Source: Thermoplasmatales archaeon (GTDB lineage: Archaea; Thermoplasmatota; Thermoplasmata; Methanomassiliicoccales; Methanomethylophilaceae). From it: 9,967 nucleotides of DNA. The notes under the pieces are model-generated. The model was not told the origin of the DNA, did no database searches, and saw only the letters and a program-made list of their open reading frames with translations. Each line of letters begins with the position of its first letter. Position 1 is the stretch's first letter. A program made the translations under genes and the position numbers. Positions 1 to 5,643 of this stretch are shown piece by piece. The stretch covers positions 1 through 9,967 of the forward strand of contig JAAYKC010000009.1 of NCBI GenBank assembly GCA_012522645.1. Reading direction: 5' to 3'.

Positions 1-608
1 GCAAGGAACGCCACGGTGGTCTCAGGATTGTTCTTCAGGAAACTGGAGTTGACTGCGATACAGCAGCAGGTATGTCCCGGATCGTAATCATTGGTCCTGA
101 AGACTGTCTCAGCACCACGCTGGGTCTGCTGGATGGCCTGAGAGAAGACCGGCTCCCATATGATGCCGGCGTCGATGCTTGGATCGTTCACAAAATCGGT
201 AACGACTCCGGCAGTGGACATCTGGATCCAATAGACATTGCCCGAAGATTTGACTGTATTCTTAGAATATTGTAAGAATTTATACCCCATGTCTTCAACT
301 ATCTGTGCTATCGTCACGTGCTGGATAGTGCTTGGTCCCGGAGTCACGATCACGATCTTGTCCCATGCGGGATCGTTGAATTCGACCTCTCCGGAAGTGG
401 TGGTTGCCAGATCAAGTCCTTCTTTCGCAAACATCCCGGAACCGTCAGTATTGACCCGGGCAACGAGCTGGATTTTAACCTCGCCTTCAGTTTCATTCTG
501 ATTCATTAAAATGATTCCCGCAGAAAGAGCTATTATCATAACAGCCACTGCGACAGCTCCGATCATTGTGGATTTTTTCATGTCAGGATTTTTGAGGAAA
601 CTTACCAT
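1..608 (-). CDS. ABC transporter solute-binding protein, NMT1/SsuA-like (C-terminus beyond the window)
   Basis: This frame is open from an ATG at 608 to the left edge (202 codons, no stop), so the C-terminus is missing. The start is supported by a GAGG Shine-Dalgarno site 8 nt upstream; the next in-frame ATG (581) has none. Residues 1-12 are basic, and residues about 14-35 form one hydrophobic segment (GAVAVAVMIIALSAGIIL) with no lipobox cysteine, so the protein is probably membrane-anchored or cleaved by signal peptidase and faces outward. Residues about 45-202 resemble the NMT1/SsuA-type periplasmic-binding fold: an IVIVTPG strand, a stretch ending in DAGIIWEPVFSQAI (the 'WEP' segment typical of these binders), then a cysteine triplet (CCC, 181-183), IAVNSSFLKNNPE and the start of the following helix. 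It would deliver a small organic or anionic solute to an ABC importer; the substrate cannot be told. Permease and ATPase genes would lie to the left. Its GC content is lower than that of its neighbours. Confidence 0.75.
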   Translation of the reverse strand, partial: MVSFLKNPDMKKSTMIGAVAVAVMIIALSAGIILMNQNETEGEVKIQLVARVNTDGSGMFAKEGLDLATTTSGEVEFNDPAWDKIVIVTPGPSTIQHVTIAQIVEDMGYKFLQYSKNTVKSSGNVYWIQMSTAGVVTDFVNDPSIDAGIIWEPVFSQAIQQTQRGAETVFRTNDYDPGHTCCCIAVNSSFLKNNPETTVAFL

Positions 609-657
609 ATTTAATACCTCGGAATTTTACCCTTATTTTGATGTATTTGTACTTTAA

Positions 658-671
658 GGATAAAAATTAAC
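658..671 (-). promoter_or_regulatory. Possible TATA-type promoter of the solute-binding protein gene
   Basis: Read on the minus strand this is GTTAATTTTTATCC, the best AT-rich box upstream of the ATG at 608. A start site about 27 nt downstream (near 637) would give a leader of about 29 nt that includes the GAGG ribosome binding site. The same T-run could instead act as a second termination signal for the gene at 774-1199. Neither role is certain. Confidence 0.35.
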
Positions 672-684
672 GGTGCTGACCCGA

Positions 685-707
685 GAGTGTCCCGAATAAC
701 GGCACTC
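685..707. other. Imperfect hairpin in the intergenic spacer
   Basis: Arms GAGTG (685-689) and CACTC (703-707) enclose a second stem CCG/CGG (692-694 with 700-702) around the loop AATAA, with a 2-nt bulge at 690-691. It lies between the T-tract downstream of the SpeD-like gene and the probable promoter of the solute-binding protein gene. It could be a protein-binding dyad or part of a terminator, since T-rich DNA follows at 660-670 on the minus strand. The rest of the 609-773 spacer holds no gene that I can support. Confidence 0.35.
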
Positions 708-741
708 GAATCAAAATACGATTACAAAATCTATCCAGTAT

Positions 742-784
742 GAAGAAAAATTAAGATGTTTCGGGATCTGAGATCAGATATCCC
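742..784 (-). terminator. Probable terminator of the SpeD-like gene (hairpin plus T-tract)
   Basis: A stem pairs 763-771 (GGGATCTGA) with 774-784 (TCAGA, 2-nt bulge, TCCC) and includes the stop codon of the minus-strand gene. Downstream on the minus strand, 742-754 reads TTAATTTTTCTTC. T-rich runs are the usual archaeal termination signal, so the T-tract is the stronger part of this call; the hairpin may add to it. Confidence 0.5.
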
Positions 785-1199
785 TGTAGGCGATGGCGTA
801 TTCCATCTTCTTCGCACCGAAGTACTTCTTGGAGAAGTCCGCCGCATCCTTGGGACCGAACTCCTTGCAGGAGAATATGTTGATGAAGGCCCTGCTGGTG
901 TCCTCTGCGAAGTGACCGGAGATCATGGAGGTCTCGATCAGCTGCACAAGGGAGTATCCTTCCACCTTGGGCTCGGAACCGAAACGGACCACGATGGGCT
1001 CGCCGTATCTTTTCATGTCAATGTGCTTGGCGAGGTCGATGGCGAAGTTCGTGATGTGCTCTTTGCTGGAAATCAGCTTAAGGTCGCATTCTCCGAGATC
1101 TACCGCGACCTCGAAACCCCACCTGTTCTCTCTGTTGTACTTATCTATGGCCTCTTTGTCTTTCAGAAGCTCGCCTGTGTAAGGGCTCATTATGTACAT
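774..1199 (-). CDS. SpeD-family pyruvoyl decarboxylase (S-adenosylmethionine decarboxylase-like)
   Basis: Family members are made as a proenzyme that cuts itself before a serine, which becomes the pyruvoyl cofactor; the classical enzyme decarboxylates S-adenosylmethionine for spermidine synthesis. From the ATG at 1199 (141 aa) the region around residues 88-111 reads IETSMISGHFAE...INIFSC. It aligns with the family's ESHxSIHTWPE...DxFTC block: Ser91 matches the pyruvoyl serine, His96 lies at +5 and Cys111 at +20, the same spacing as Ser63/His68/Cys83 of the Thermotoga maritima enzyme. The glutamate normally before the serine is Thr90, the following histidine is Met92, and the TWPE part is not kept. 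A distant member or a paralog with another substrate (SpeD relatives acting on arginine or ornithine are known) is therefore possible. The ATG at 1199 was chosen over a GTG at 1223 because GGGAG lies 9 nt upstream of it, whereas the GTG sits inside a hairpin. Confidence 0.75.
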   Translation of the reverse strand: MYIMSPYTGELLKDKEAIDKYNRENRWGFEVAVDLGECDLKLISSKEHITNFAIDLAKHIDMKRYGEPIVVRFGSEPKVEGYSLVQLIETSMISGHFAEDTSRAFINIFSCKEFGPKDAADFSKKYFGAKKMEYAIAYRDI

Positions 1200-1212
1200 T
1201 GCGGATCTCTCC

Positions 1213-1228
1213 CGACGGAACACCGTCG
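1213..1228. promoter_or_regulatory. Perfect 6-bp inverted repeat in the leader of the SpeD-like gene
   Basis: CGACGG (1213-1218) and CCGTCG (1223-1228) flank a 4-nt loop. It lies just upstream of the ribosome binding site of the minus-strand gene starting at 1199. Depending on which TATA box is used, it is either a hairpin at the 5' end of the mRNA or an operator between TATA box and start site. Confidence 0.5.
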
Positions 1229-1235
1229 TGTACGG

Positions 1236-1260
1236 AATATATCGATTCGGTATTTGAAAC
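1236..1260 (-). promoter_or_regulatory. Probable TATA region of the SpeD-like gene
   Basis: On the minus strand GTTTCAAATA (1260-1251) and ATATATT (1242-1236) are both possible TATA boxes. They predict start sites near 1227 and 1212 respectively, giving a leader of 28 or 13 nt ahead of the ATG at 1199. Confidence 0.4.
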
Positions 1261-1300
1261 TATAACCTCCACTATGGATCTAGCAGACTCCGGAACCCAA

Positions 1301-1307
1301 TTTATTA
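1301..1307 (+). promoter_or_regulatory. TATA box of the DUF362-ferredoxin gene
   Basis: TTTATTA is centred 29 nt before the ATG at 1333. No Shine-Dalgarno sequence lies at a suitable distance, so a leaderless or nearly leaderless transcript is likely. Confidence 0.55.
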
Positions 1308-1332
1308 GAAGGAAAAGGCCGTACTGGCTCCC

Positions 1333-2430
1333 ATGAACGGGGTAACTGGTTCCGACGTGTTCTTCTCGGACATGAACGTGAGCACGGGCGACAGCCTTCT
1401 GAAGAAGATGAGACGCGTCTGCGAAGCGGCCGGCATCGGTAAAATGGATATGAAAAAGAAGTTCGTCGCCGTCAAAATGCACTTCGGAGAATACGGCAAC
1501 CTGTCATTCCTGAGACCGAATTACGCAAAGGTCGTGGCGGACATGGTCCTGGAGAGGGGCGGCGTGCCGTTCCTGACGGACTGCAGCACCCTCTACCCCG
1601 GATGCAGGAAGAATGCCGTCGAGCATCTTGACACTGCGTACGCCAACGGATTCAGCCCCCTCACCACCGGATGCCATGTCATAATAGGGGACGGCCTGAA
1701 GGGCACTGATGAGTCCCTCATACCGATAAACGGGGAATACGTCAAGGAGGCGAAGATAGGCAAGGTCATCGCCGATGCCGACATTCTGATATCCCTGAGC
1801 CATTTCAAGGGCCACGAGATCACGGGAGTGGGCGGTGCGGTGAAGAATCTGGGAATGGGCTGCGCCTCCCGCAGAGGGAAGATGGAGCAGCATTCCGATG
1901 CGAAGCCCGTCCTTGATCATGAGAGATGCAGAGGATGCAGGGAGTGCCTCAGGGCCTGCGCCCACGGTGCGATCACCTTCCCCGACAGGAAGGCGGTGAT
2001 CGACTACGACGCCTGCGTCGGATGCGGCATGTGCATCTCCGCCTGCCGTTATGATGTGATTGGCGCAGGTCCCGATTCCTCCAAGGATATCCTGTGCAGG
2101 AAGATGGCCGAGTATGCGGCTGCTGTGGTGCGGGGCAAGCCCAACTTCCACATCAGCATCGTGTGCGACGTGTCCCCTCTGTGCGACTGCTACGGAGGCA
2201 ACAATCCGCCGATAATACCTGATGTGGGGATATTCGCATCCTTCGACCCTGTGGCTTTGGATTCCGCATGCGCAGAGATGTCCGCGGCCCAAAGGCCCAT
2301 CGGCAGGGAGGTGTGCGGAAGGGATATCTTCGCCGACGTCAACGAAGGGACGGATTGGAGGATCACCCTGGACCATGCCGAGAAACTGGGCCTGGGAACC
2401 GTATCCTACAACCTGGTGAAAGTGGATTGA
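1333..2430 (+). CDS. DUF362 domain protein with two [4Fe-4S] ferredoxin-type clusters
   Basis: A 365-residue protein built as an N-terminal DUF362 half, an inserted dicluster ferredoxin domain, and a C-terminal DUF362 remainder. The N-terminal half has VAVKMHFGEYGN (46-57), DADILISLSHFKGHEITG (148-165) and GGAVKNLGMGCA (167-178), which are characteristic of this family. The ferredoxin part has C199/C202/C205/C209 (CRGCRECLRAC) and C228/C231/C234/C238 (CVGCGMCISAC), two complete CxxCxxCxxxC motifs. FASFDPVALDSA (301-312) is the conserved C-terminal DUF362 segment. The family is common in anaerobes and methanogens and has no established reaction; an intracellular electron-transfer or redox role is inferred from the clusters. 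Additional cysteines at 84, 91, 114, 177, 278, 284 and 286 may bind another cofactor. No signal peptide is seen. The gene has its own TATA box and appears leaderless. Confidence 0.9.
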   Translation: MNGVTGSDVFFSDMNVSTGDSLLKKMRRVCEAAGIGKMDMKKKFVAVKMHFGEYGNLSFLRPNYAKVVADMVLERGGVPFLTDCSTLYPGCRKNAVEHLDTAYANGFSPLTTGCHVIIGDGLKGTDESLIPINGEYVKEAKIGKVIADADILISLSHFKGHEITGVGGAVKNLGMGCASRRGKMEQHSDAKPVLDHERCRGCRECLRACAHGAITFPDRKAVIDYDACVGCGMCISACRYDVIGAGPDSSKDILCRKMAEYAAAVVRGKPNFHISIVCDVSPLCDCYGGNNPPIIPDVGIFASFDPVALDSACAEMSAAQRPIGREVCGRDIFADVNEGTDWRITLDHAEKLGLGTVSYNLVKVD

Positions 2431-2445
2431 CCGTACCGAAAAGCG

Positions 2446-2457
2446 TTAATTTTAATA
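2446..2457 (+). promoter_or_regulatory. TATA box of thpR
   Basis: TTAATTTTAATA lies in the 49-base gap after the DUF362 gene. Its TTTTAATA core is centred about 27 nt before the ATG at 2480 and about 21 nt before the alternative ATG at 2474. By the geometry of the other promoters here this favours 2480. Confidence 0.5.
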
Positions 2458-2479
2458 GAGCGCCAGTGAATTAATGCAT

Positions 2480-3028
2480 ATGGATCCGGTGAGGCTTTTC
2501 GTCTCTATAGAGGTGCCCCGTCTGGGTGCCCTCGAATCTGTTGCCGAGGATATCGGCGGTATACGCGGGGCGCGTTCCGTCCCCGACAAGCAAAGGCATC
2601 TGACCCTGGCATTCATAGGCGACCTCGGCGCTGAGTATTCTGACAGGGTCTGCGAAGCCGTTGAGAGTGCCGCAGAGGGCATCGGGCCCTTCCGCATAGA
2701 TCTCAGAGGGATAGGCGCCTTCCCGAGCCCGCAGAAACCGAAAGTGATCTGGGTCGGTGCGAATGATGACGGCAGCATGGCCGCATTGGCAGAGGCCATA
2801 CGCCGATCCCTGGATGCTGCCGGGGTCGGTTATGACGGCAAGGAGTTCAGGCCCCACGTCACCCTTGCCCGCATGAGCGGGGGCACCGACGTCGGAGGTC
2901 TTGTGGCCGGGAACAAGAGCGCCACCTACGGATGGTTCAACTGCGATTCGATAAATGTCATGAGCAGCACTCTGCGCCCCTCCGAGGCCGTTCATACCCT
3001 CGTCAGGAAGATCCCGCTCAAAGGCTAA
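2480..3028 (+). CDS. thpR: RNA 2',3'-cyclic phosphodiesterase (2H phosphoesterase, LigT family)
   Basis: A 182-residue protein with the two HxTx motifs that define the 2H phosphoesterase superfamily: H40-L-T42 (in KQRHLTLAFIGD) and H126-V-T128 (in FRPHVTLAR). The N-terminal VRLFVSIEVP strand and the length of about 180 residues are also typical of ThpR/LigT. The enzyme opens 2',3'-cyclic phosphate ends of RNA to 2'-phosphates; in archaea a role in tRNA splicing or RNA repair is usually proposed. It is cytoplasmic with no other domain. Two ATGs, at 2474 and 2480, are possible; the second is preferred because it lies about 27 nt from the TATA box and matches the family's usual N-terminus. It appears to be transcribed alone, since the neighbouring genes have their own TATA boxes. 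Confidence 0.9.
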   Translation: MDPVRLFVSIEVPRLGALESVAEDIGGIRGARSVPDKQRHLTLAFIGDLGAEYSDRVCEAVESAAEGIGPFRIDLRGIGAFPSPQKPKVIWVGANDDGSMAALAEAIRRSLDAAGVGYDGKEFRPHVTLARMSGGTDVGGLVAGNKSATYGWFNCDSINVMSSTLRPSEAVHTLVRKIPLKG

Positions 3029-3042
3029 CTGTAACTGACCGC

Positions 3043-3049
3043 TTTTATC
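3043..3049 (+). promoter_or_regulatory. TATA box of the pilin-like operon
   Basis: TTTTATC is centred 28 nt before the ATG at 3074, with no Shine-Dalgarno site before that ATG. This predicts a leaderless first gene. Confidence 0.55.
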
Positions 3050-3073
3050 CTCCCGCTCTGCGAGACGATACTC

Positions 3074-3550
3074 ATGAAACGCATGAGGCGGGTCCAAGGA
3101 ATACGCAGGAACAGGAGCGGCGGAATCGAAGGATTGCCTCTTCAGCTCCTGATCCTGATCGTCATCGCTGCCCTCGGCACGTCGGTGATAGTCGGATGGA
3201 TGAATGATATAGAGACGCCGAAGTCCATAGGGGACGTGACCGTCGACAACGACAGCCTCCCCCTGGGAAGCCCTGATGTCAGCGGCAACAGGATGGCCAA
3301 GGAGAGATTCTCCGTGTACGTCACGGATCAGGACGGCAACCCTCTCGAAGGCGCCACCGTGGTCATAACGGGACTGGGAGCCAACGACGGACGGGGCGGG
3401 ACCGTCTACTCCACAACGGACGCCAACGGCAAAGCGGTGTTCGGGACGATATATGTGAAGCTGAGCTCGCCTGTCGGGCACATCGACATCAACGTGTCGA
3501 AAGCGGGATACGGCGAGAACAGGGACTGCAGGATCGCGGTGATCTCTTGA
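3074..3550 (+). CDS. Type IV pilin-like membrane protein with a C-terminal Ig-like/carboxypeptidase-regulatory-type domain
   Basis: This 158-residue protein begins with a basic stretch (residues 1-15, eight Arg/Lys), then RSGGIEGLPLQ and a hydrophobic helix (about 21-42, LPLQLLILIVIAALGTSVIV). The basic leader, small residues, an early acidic residue and a single helix is the pattern of archaeal prepilins cut by a PibD/EppA-type peptidase, although no published signal class fits exactly. After a linker, residues about 78-157 form a small beta-rich domain with VTDQDGNPLEGATVVITG and TTDANGKAVF, the signature of carboxypeptidase-regulatory/Ig-like surface domains. It is probably anchored with this domain outside the cell. 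It is the first gene of a three-gene operon: its stop is 2 nt from the next ATG, and its last codons carry that gene's ribosome binding site. An ATG at 3083 is an alternative start. The partner or surface structure is unknown. Confidence 0.75.
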   Translation: MKRMRRVQGIRRNRSGGIEGLPLQLLILIVIAALGTSVIVGWMNDIETPKSIGDVTVDNDSLPLGSPDVSGNRMAKERFSVYVTDQDGNPLEGATVVITGLGANDGRGGTVYSTTDANGKAVFGTIYVKLSSPVGHIDINVSKAGYGENRDCRIAVIS

Positions 3551-3552
3551 GA

Positions 3553-3978
3553 ATGAATAAGATGGCGGTCCTGGACCTGCCCATAAGGATCGCGGTCGTG
3601 CTTGCGGTGCTGACGGTCTCCCTCCCTCTGGTGGGATCGGCTCTGGAGCACAATGAGGAGATGACCGCGGCAGCGGCCCTGGAGGAGCAGATCGGCAGGA
3701 TAACGAATGCGGCCGCCGTCGTATACTTCTCCGGGAACGGCTCATGCAGGACCGTCGACCTCGACATACCTGCCGGATGCACCGTATCAGCAGGCGGCAG
3801 CGGCGGGGAAGCGTACTCGGTCAGAGGTGCAGTAGGGGACAAGACCGTTTGCACAGGCTATATGGACAGGCCCTCTGTCGGATTCTCCGCGAAGACCGTG
3901 CTGTCCGGGAAATGCACGGTCACCGTGAGATGCTCCCCCGGGGGGGACGGATATCCTGTGATAGATGTGATACTGTGA
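3553..3978 (+). CDS. Small pilin-like membrane protein with five extracytoplasmic cysteines
   Basis: The ATG at 3553 (141 aa) is chosen over a TTG at 3547 because GGTGAT (3538-3543), matching the archaeal 16S tail, lies 9 nt before it. The N-terminus MNKMAVLDLPIRIAVVLAVL with the hydrophobic segment at about 10-28 resembles a type IV pilin-like anchor without an obvious cleavage site. A helix-forming stretch (31-60) follows, then a compact beta-rich domain (NGSCRTVDLDIPAGCTVSAG) in a form I associate with archaeal secreted pilin-like proteins; I cannot name a family. Cysteines at 65, 76, 100, 121 and 127 all lie in the exported part, which suggests disulfides or metal binding. A run of seven G (3940-3946) near the 3' end could shift the frame into the next gene. 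It is the middle gene of the operon; its stop overlaps the next start as GTGA. Confidence 0.7.
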   Translation: MNKMAVLDLPIRIAVVLAVLTVSLPLVGSALEHNEEMTAAAALEEQIGRITNAAAVVYFSGNGSCRTVDLDIPAGCTVSAGGSGGEAYSVRGAVGDKTVCTGYMDRPSVGFSAKTVLSGKCTVTVRCSPGGDGYPVIDVIL

Positions 3979-4358
3979 TCGAATTCACCCTGTCCCGTGT
4001 CGCTCTGGGCATATGCGGCCTGCTTCTGCTGGCATCTGTCGTTCCCTTCGCAGAGAGCATACATGAGGACAGGGTCGATGACGGTCTCTCCGCCCAGGCG
4101 GACCGCATAGCCGCCCTGATCGATTCGTTCGGCTGCTCCGGGTCGGATTCGATGACCGTATGCGCCGAGGAATTGCTTCCCGCATCATCATCGACCCTGG
4201 GATTCGAAGGGCATTTCGTCATACTAGTGTGCGGTGACTCCGTCTACAGGGCGGCGATGCTCTGCGAGACGGTATCTGAGGGCACGTACTCGAATAATGA
4301 TATACTCAGGATGACGAAGGCAGGGGACGTCATCATCGTAGAGGCGCTGCTCATTTAG
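3975..4358 (+). CDS. Small pilin-like membrane protein, third gene of the operon
   Basis: The frame is open from 3744, but the part before 3975 lies wholly inside the previous gene, so the start is taken as GTG at 3975, overlapping the upstream stop by 4 bases (GTGA). This gives 127 aa. After VIEFTLSR, residues about 8-25 are hydrophobic (RVALGICGLLLLASVVPF), again a single N-terminal anchor as in pilin-like proteins, followed by an acidic helical stretch and a short beta-rich tail. Cysteines at 54, 63, 86 and 97 lie outside the anchor, parallel to those of the preceding protein. I do not recognise a named family. Co-translation with the preceding gene suggests that the two are made in fixed ratio and may form a complex. 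The 3' end overlaps the convergent cysteine desulfurase gene by 8 bases. Confidence 0.65.
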   Translation: MIEFTLSRVALGICGLLLLASVVPFAESIHEDRVDDGLSAQADRIAALIDSFGCSGSDSMTVCAEELLPASSSTLGFEGHFVILVCGDSVYRAAMLCETVSEGTYSNNDILRMTKAGDVIIVEALLI

Positions 4359-5553
4359 AGAAGGCCCCGACTATCTTCTTCAGGGTGGCGAGGAACCTTT
4401 CTATGTCGCTGCTGTCGTTGTATATGTAAGTGGACGCCCTGACCGACCCCTTCAGTTTCCTGGATTCGAAGAACGGATGGGCGCAATGCATGCCGGACCT
4501 CACCAGCACCTGACCGACGCTGTCCATCATCACCGCGACATCGTGGGGATCTAGCCCTCTCACGTTGAATGACAGTATCCCCCCTCTTGAAGCGGGATCC
4601 TCGGGGCCGACAACGGAGATCTGCGGGATATCGTCTATCCCCTTCTGCATCAGCCTCTGCAGGTATGTCCCGTGGGCCTCAACTTCTCTCATGCCTATGC
4701 CCGAAAGATAATCCAGTGCGGCCGAGGTGGCTATTATCCCCGAGTAATTGAGAAGGCCCGCCTCGAATTTCTCCGGGGCAGGGGAGGTCTTCACCGATTC
4801 ATAGGTTGTGAGGCCGACTGTCCCGCCGCCGTACATCAGGGGTCTGAGGGCCCTGAGGGCCTCCTCTTTGCCGTAGAGCATGCCGACGCCCGTAGGTGCC
4901 AGCATCTTATGCATTGATGCGGAGTAGAAATCCACATCCAGATCGATCACATCGACCGGCATATGAGGCGCAGCCTGGGCTCCGTCCACGGATATCACCG
5001 CACCGGCATCATGGGCGATCTCCGCCATCTCCTTTATCGGGAATGTCACGCCGGTTACGTTGCTCGTCTGGGTTACGGAAACAGCCTTCACATCCCGGGT
5101 GACGGCCTCTTTGTACGCCTCCATATCGAACTCCCCCCTCTCAGAGGTTCTGAAGAACCTGCGCTTAACTCCCCGGTCCCGGACCCTGAACCATTGGACG
5201 TGATTCGAATTGTGCTCCGCATCCGAAGTCAGAACAACGTCACCGGGCTTCAGATCCAGACCCAGCGCCACGGTGTTGAGGGATTCGGTTGCGTTCTTCG
5301 TGAATACGAAGGATGCCGGATCGTCGGAACCGACGAAGCACGCCATCTTCTCCCTGGTCTCATCCACTTCGGTGGAGACGCGCGTGGCCATGGAGTGGAC
5401 GCTCCTGCCTCCGCATGACGGGTACTCCTCGTAGTACTCCACCATCTTCCTGATCACCTGATCGGGCTTCAGGCTCTGGCATGCATTGTCAAGATAGACG
5501 GAACTGTTGTTCCTGAGAGACGGGAAATCCGCTCTTATCCCGGATACGTCCAT
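4351..5553 (-). CDS. sufS: Cysteine desulfurase, SufS/CsdA type (class V aminotransferase)
   Basis: A PLP enzyme that takes sulfur from cysteine to give alanine and an enzyme-bound persulfide for Fe-S clusters or tRNA thiolation. From the ATG at 5553 it is 400 aa, the usual SufS length, and begins MDVSGIRADFPSL as the family does. Visible landmarks are TKNATESLN (85-93), AEHNSNHVQW (112-121), ISVDGAQAAPH (187-197), the PLP lysine K216 in SASMHKMLAPTG, and the catalytic C357 in VRSGMHCAHP, the group II loop with Met where many members have His or Gln. An ATG at 5577 would add eight residues atypical of the family; 5553 has a GGCGG ribosome site 4 nt upstream. No sufB, sufC, sufE or iscU lies nearby, so the acceptor is elsewhere. 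It is transcribed divergently from pyrD and runs convergently into the pilin-like operon. Confidence 0.9.
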   Translation of the reverse strand: MDVSGIRADFPSLRNNSSVYLDNACQSLKPDQVIRKMVEYYEEYPSCGGRSVHSMATRVSTEVDETREKMACFVGSDDPASFVFTKNATESLNTVALGLDLKPGDVVLTSDAEHNSNHVQWFRVRDRGVKRRFFRTSERGEFDMEAYKEAVTRDVKAVSVTQTSNVTGVTFPIKEMAEIAHDAGAVISVDGAQAAPHMPVDVIDLDVDFYSASMHKMLAPTGVGMLYGKEEALRALRPLMYGGGTVGLTTYESVKTSPAPEKFEAGLLNYSGIIATSAALDYLSGIGMREVEAHGTYLQRLMQKGIDDIPQISVVGPEDPASRGGILSFNVRGLDPHDVAVMMDSVGQVLVRSGMHCAHPFFESRKLKGSVRASTYIYNDSSDIERFLATLKKIVGAFSK

Positions 5554-5606
5554 GTGACCGCCTATCGCCAACTGCATTATTCATTCTTTCCGTCCCGGCC
5601 TGCGAA

Positions 5607-5621
5607 CTATAATTATAATAG
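5607..5621. promoter_or_regulatory. Shared divergent TATA region of sufS and pyrD
   Basis: CTATAATTATAATAG contains the 10-bp palindrome TATAATTATA (5608-5617). On the plus strand TTATAATA is centred 27-28 nt before the pyrD ATG at 5644. On the minus strand the same box predicts a start near 5586, giving a leader of about 32 nt for sufS. One AT block therefore appears to serve both directions. Confidence 0.6.
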
Positions 5622-5643
5622 TCTCGGATTCCAATCAGCTGAT

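Noticed and set aside
72..509. Short plus-strand frames at 72-275, 238-501 and 318-509
   Set aside because: They are shadows of the partial minus-strand solute-binding protein gene, whose frame is open to the window edge.
609..773. Possible small gene in the spacer left of the SpeD-like gene
   Set aside because: No frame with a ribosome site and a plausible length is seen; only hairpins, T-tracts and a likely promoter.
756..1265. 169-codon plus-strand frame opposite the SpeD-like gene
   Set aside because: The minus-strand product has the SpeD catalytic spacing and a ribosome site; the plus-strand product has no recognisable feature.
1504..2376. 290-codon minus-strand frame opposite the DUF362 gene
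   Set aside because: The plus-strand gene has complete Fe-S motifs and DUF362 signatures; the antisense product has no recognisable pattern.
2471..3745. 424-codon open frame on the minus strand
   Set aside because: It is the longest frame in the window but lies opposite thpR and the first pilin-like gene, both of which have recognisable domains and promoters. Its product is rich in Arg, Pro, Ser and His without any domain, as expected of an antisense shadow in GC-rich DNA.
3744..3974. Upstream extension of the third pilin-like gene
   Set aside because: The open frame continues upstream, but wholly within the second gene, and yields an Arg/His-rich sequence. The GTG at 3975 gives a normal membrane anchor at the N-terminus.
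4569..5434. Several plus-strand frames opposite the cysteine desulfurase gene
   Set aside because: The desulfurase is complete and shows its PLP lysine and catalytic cysteine; these frames show nothing.
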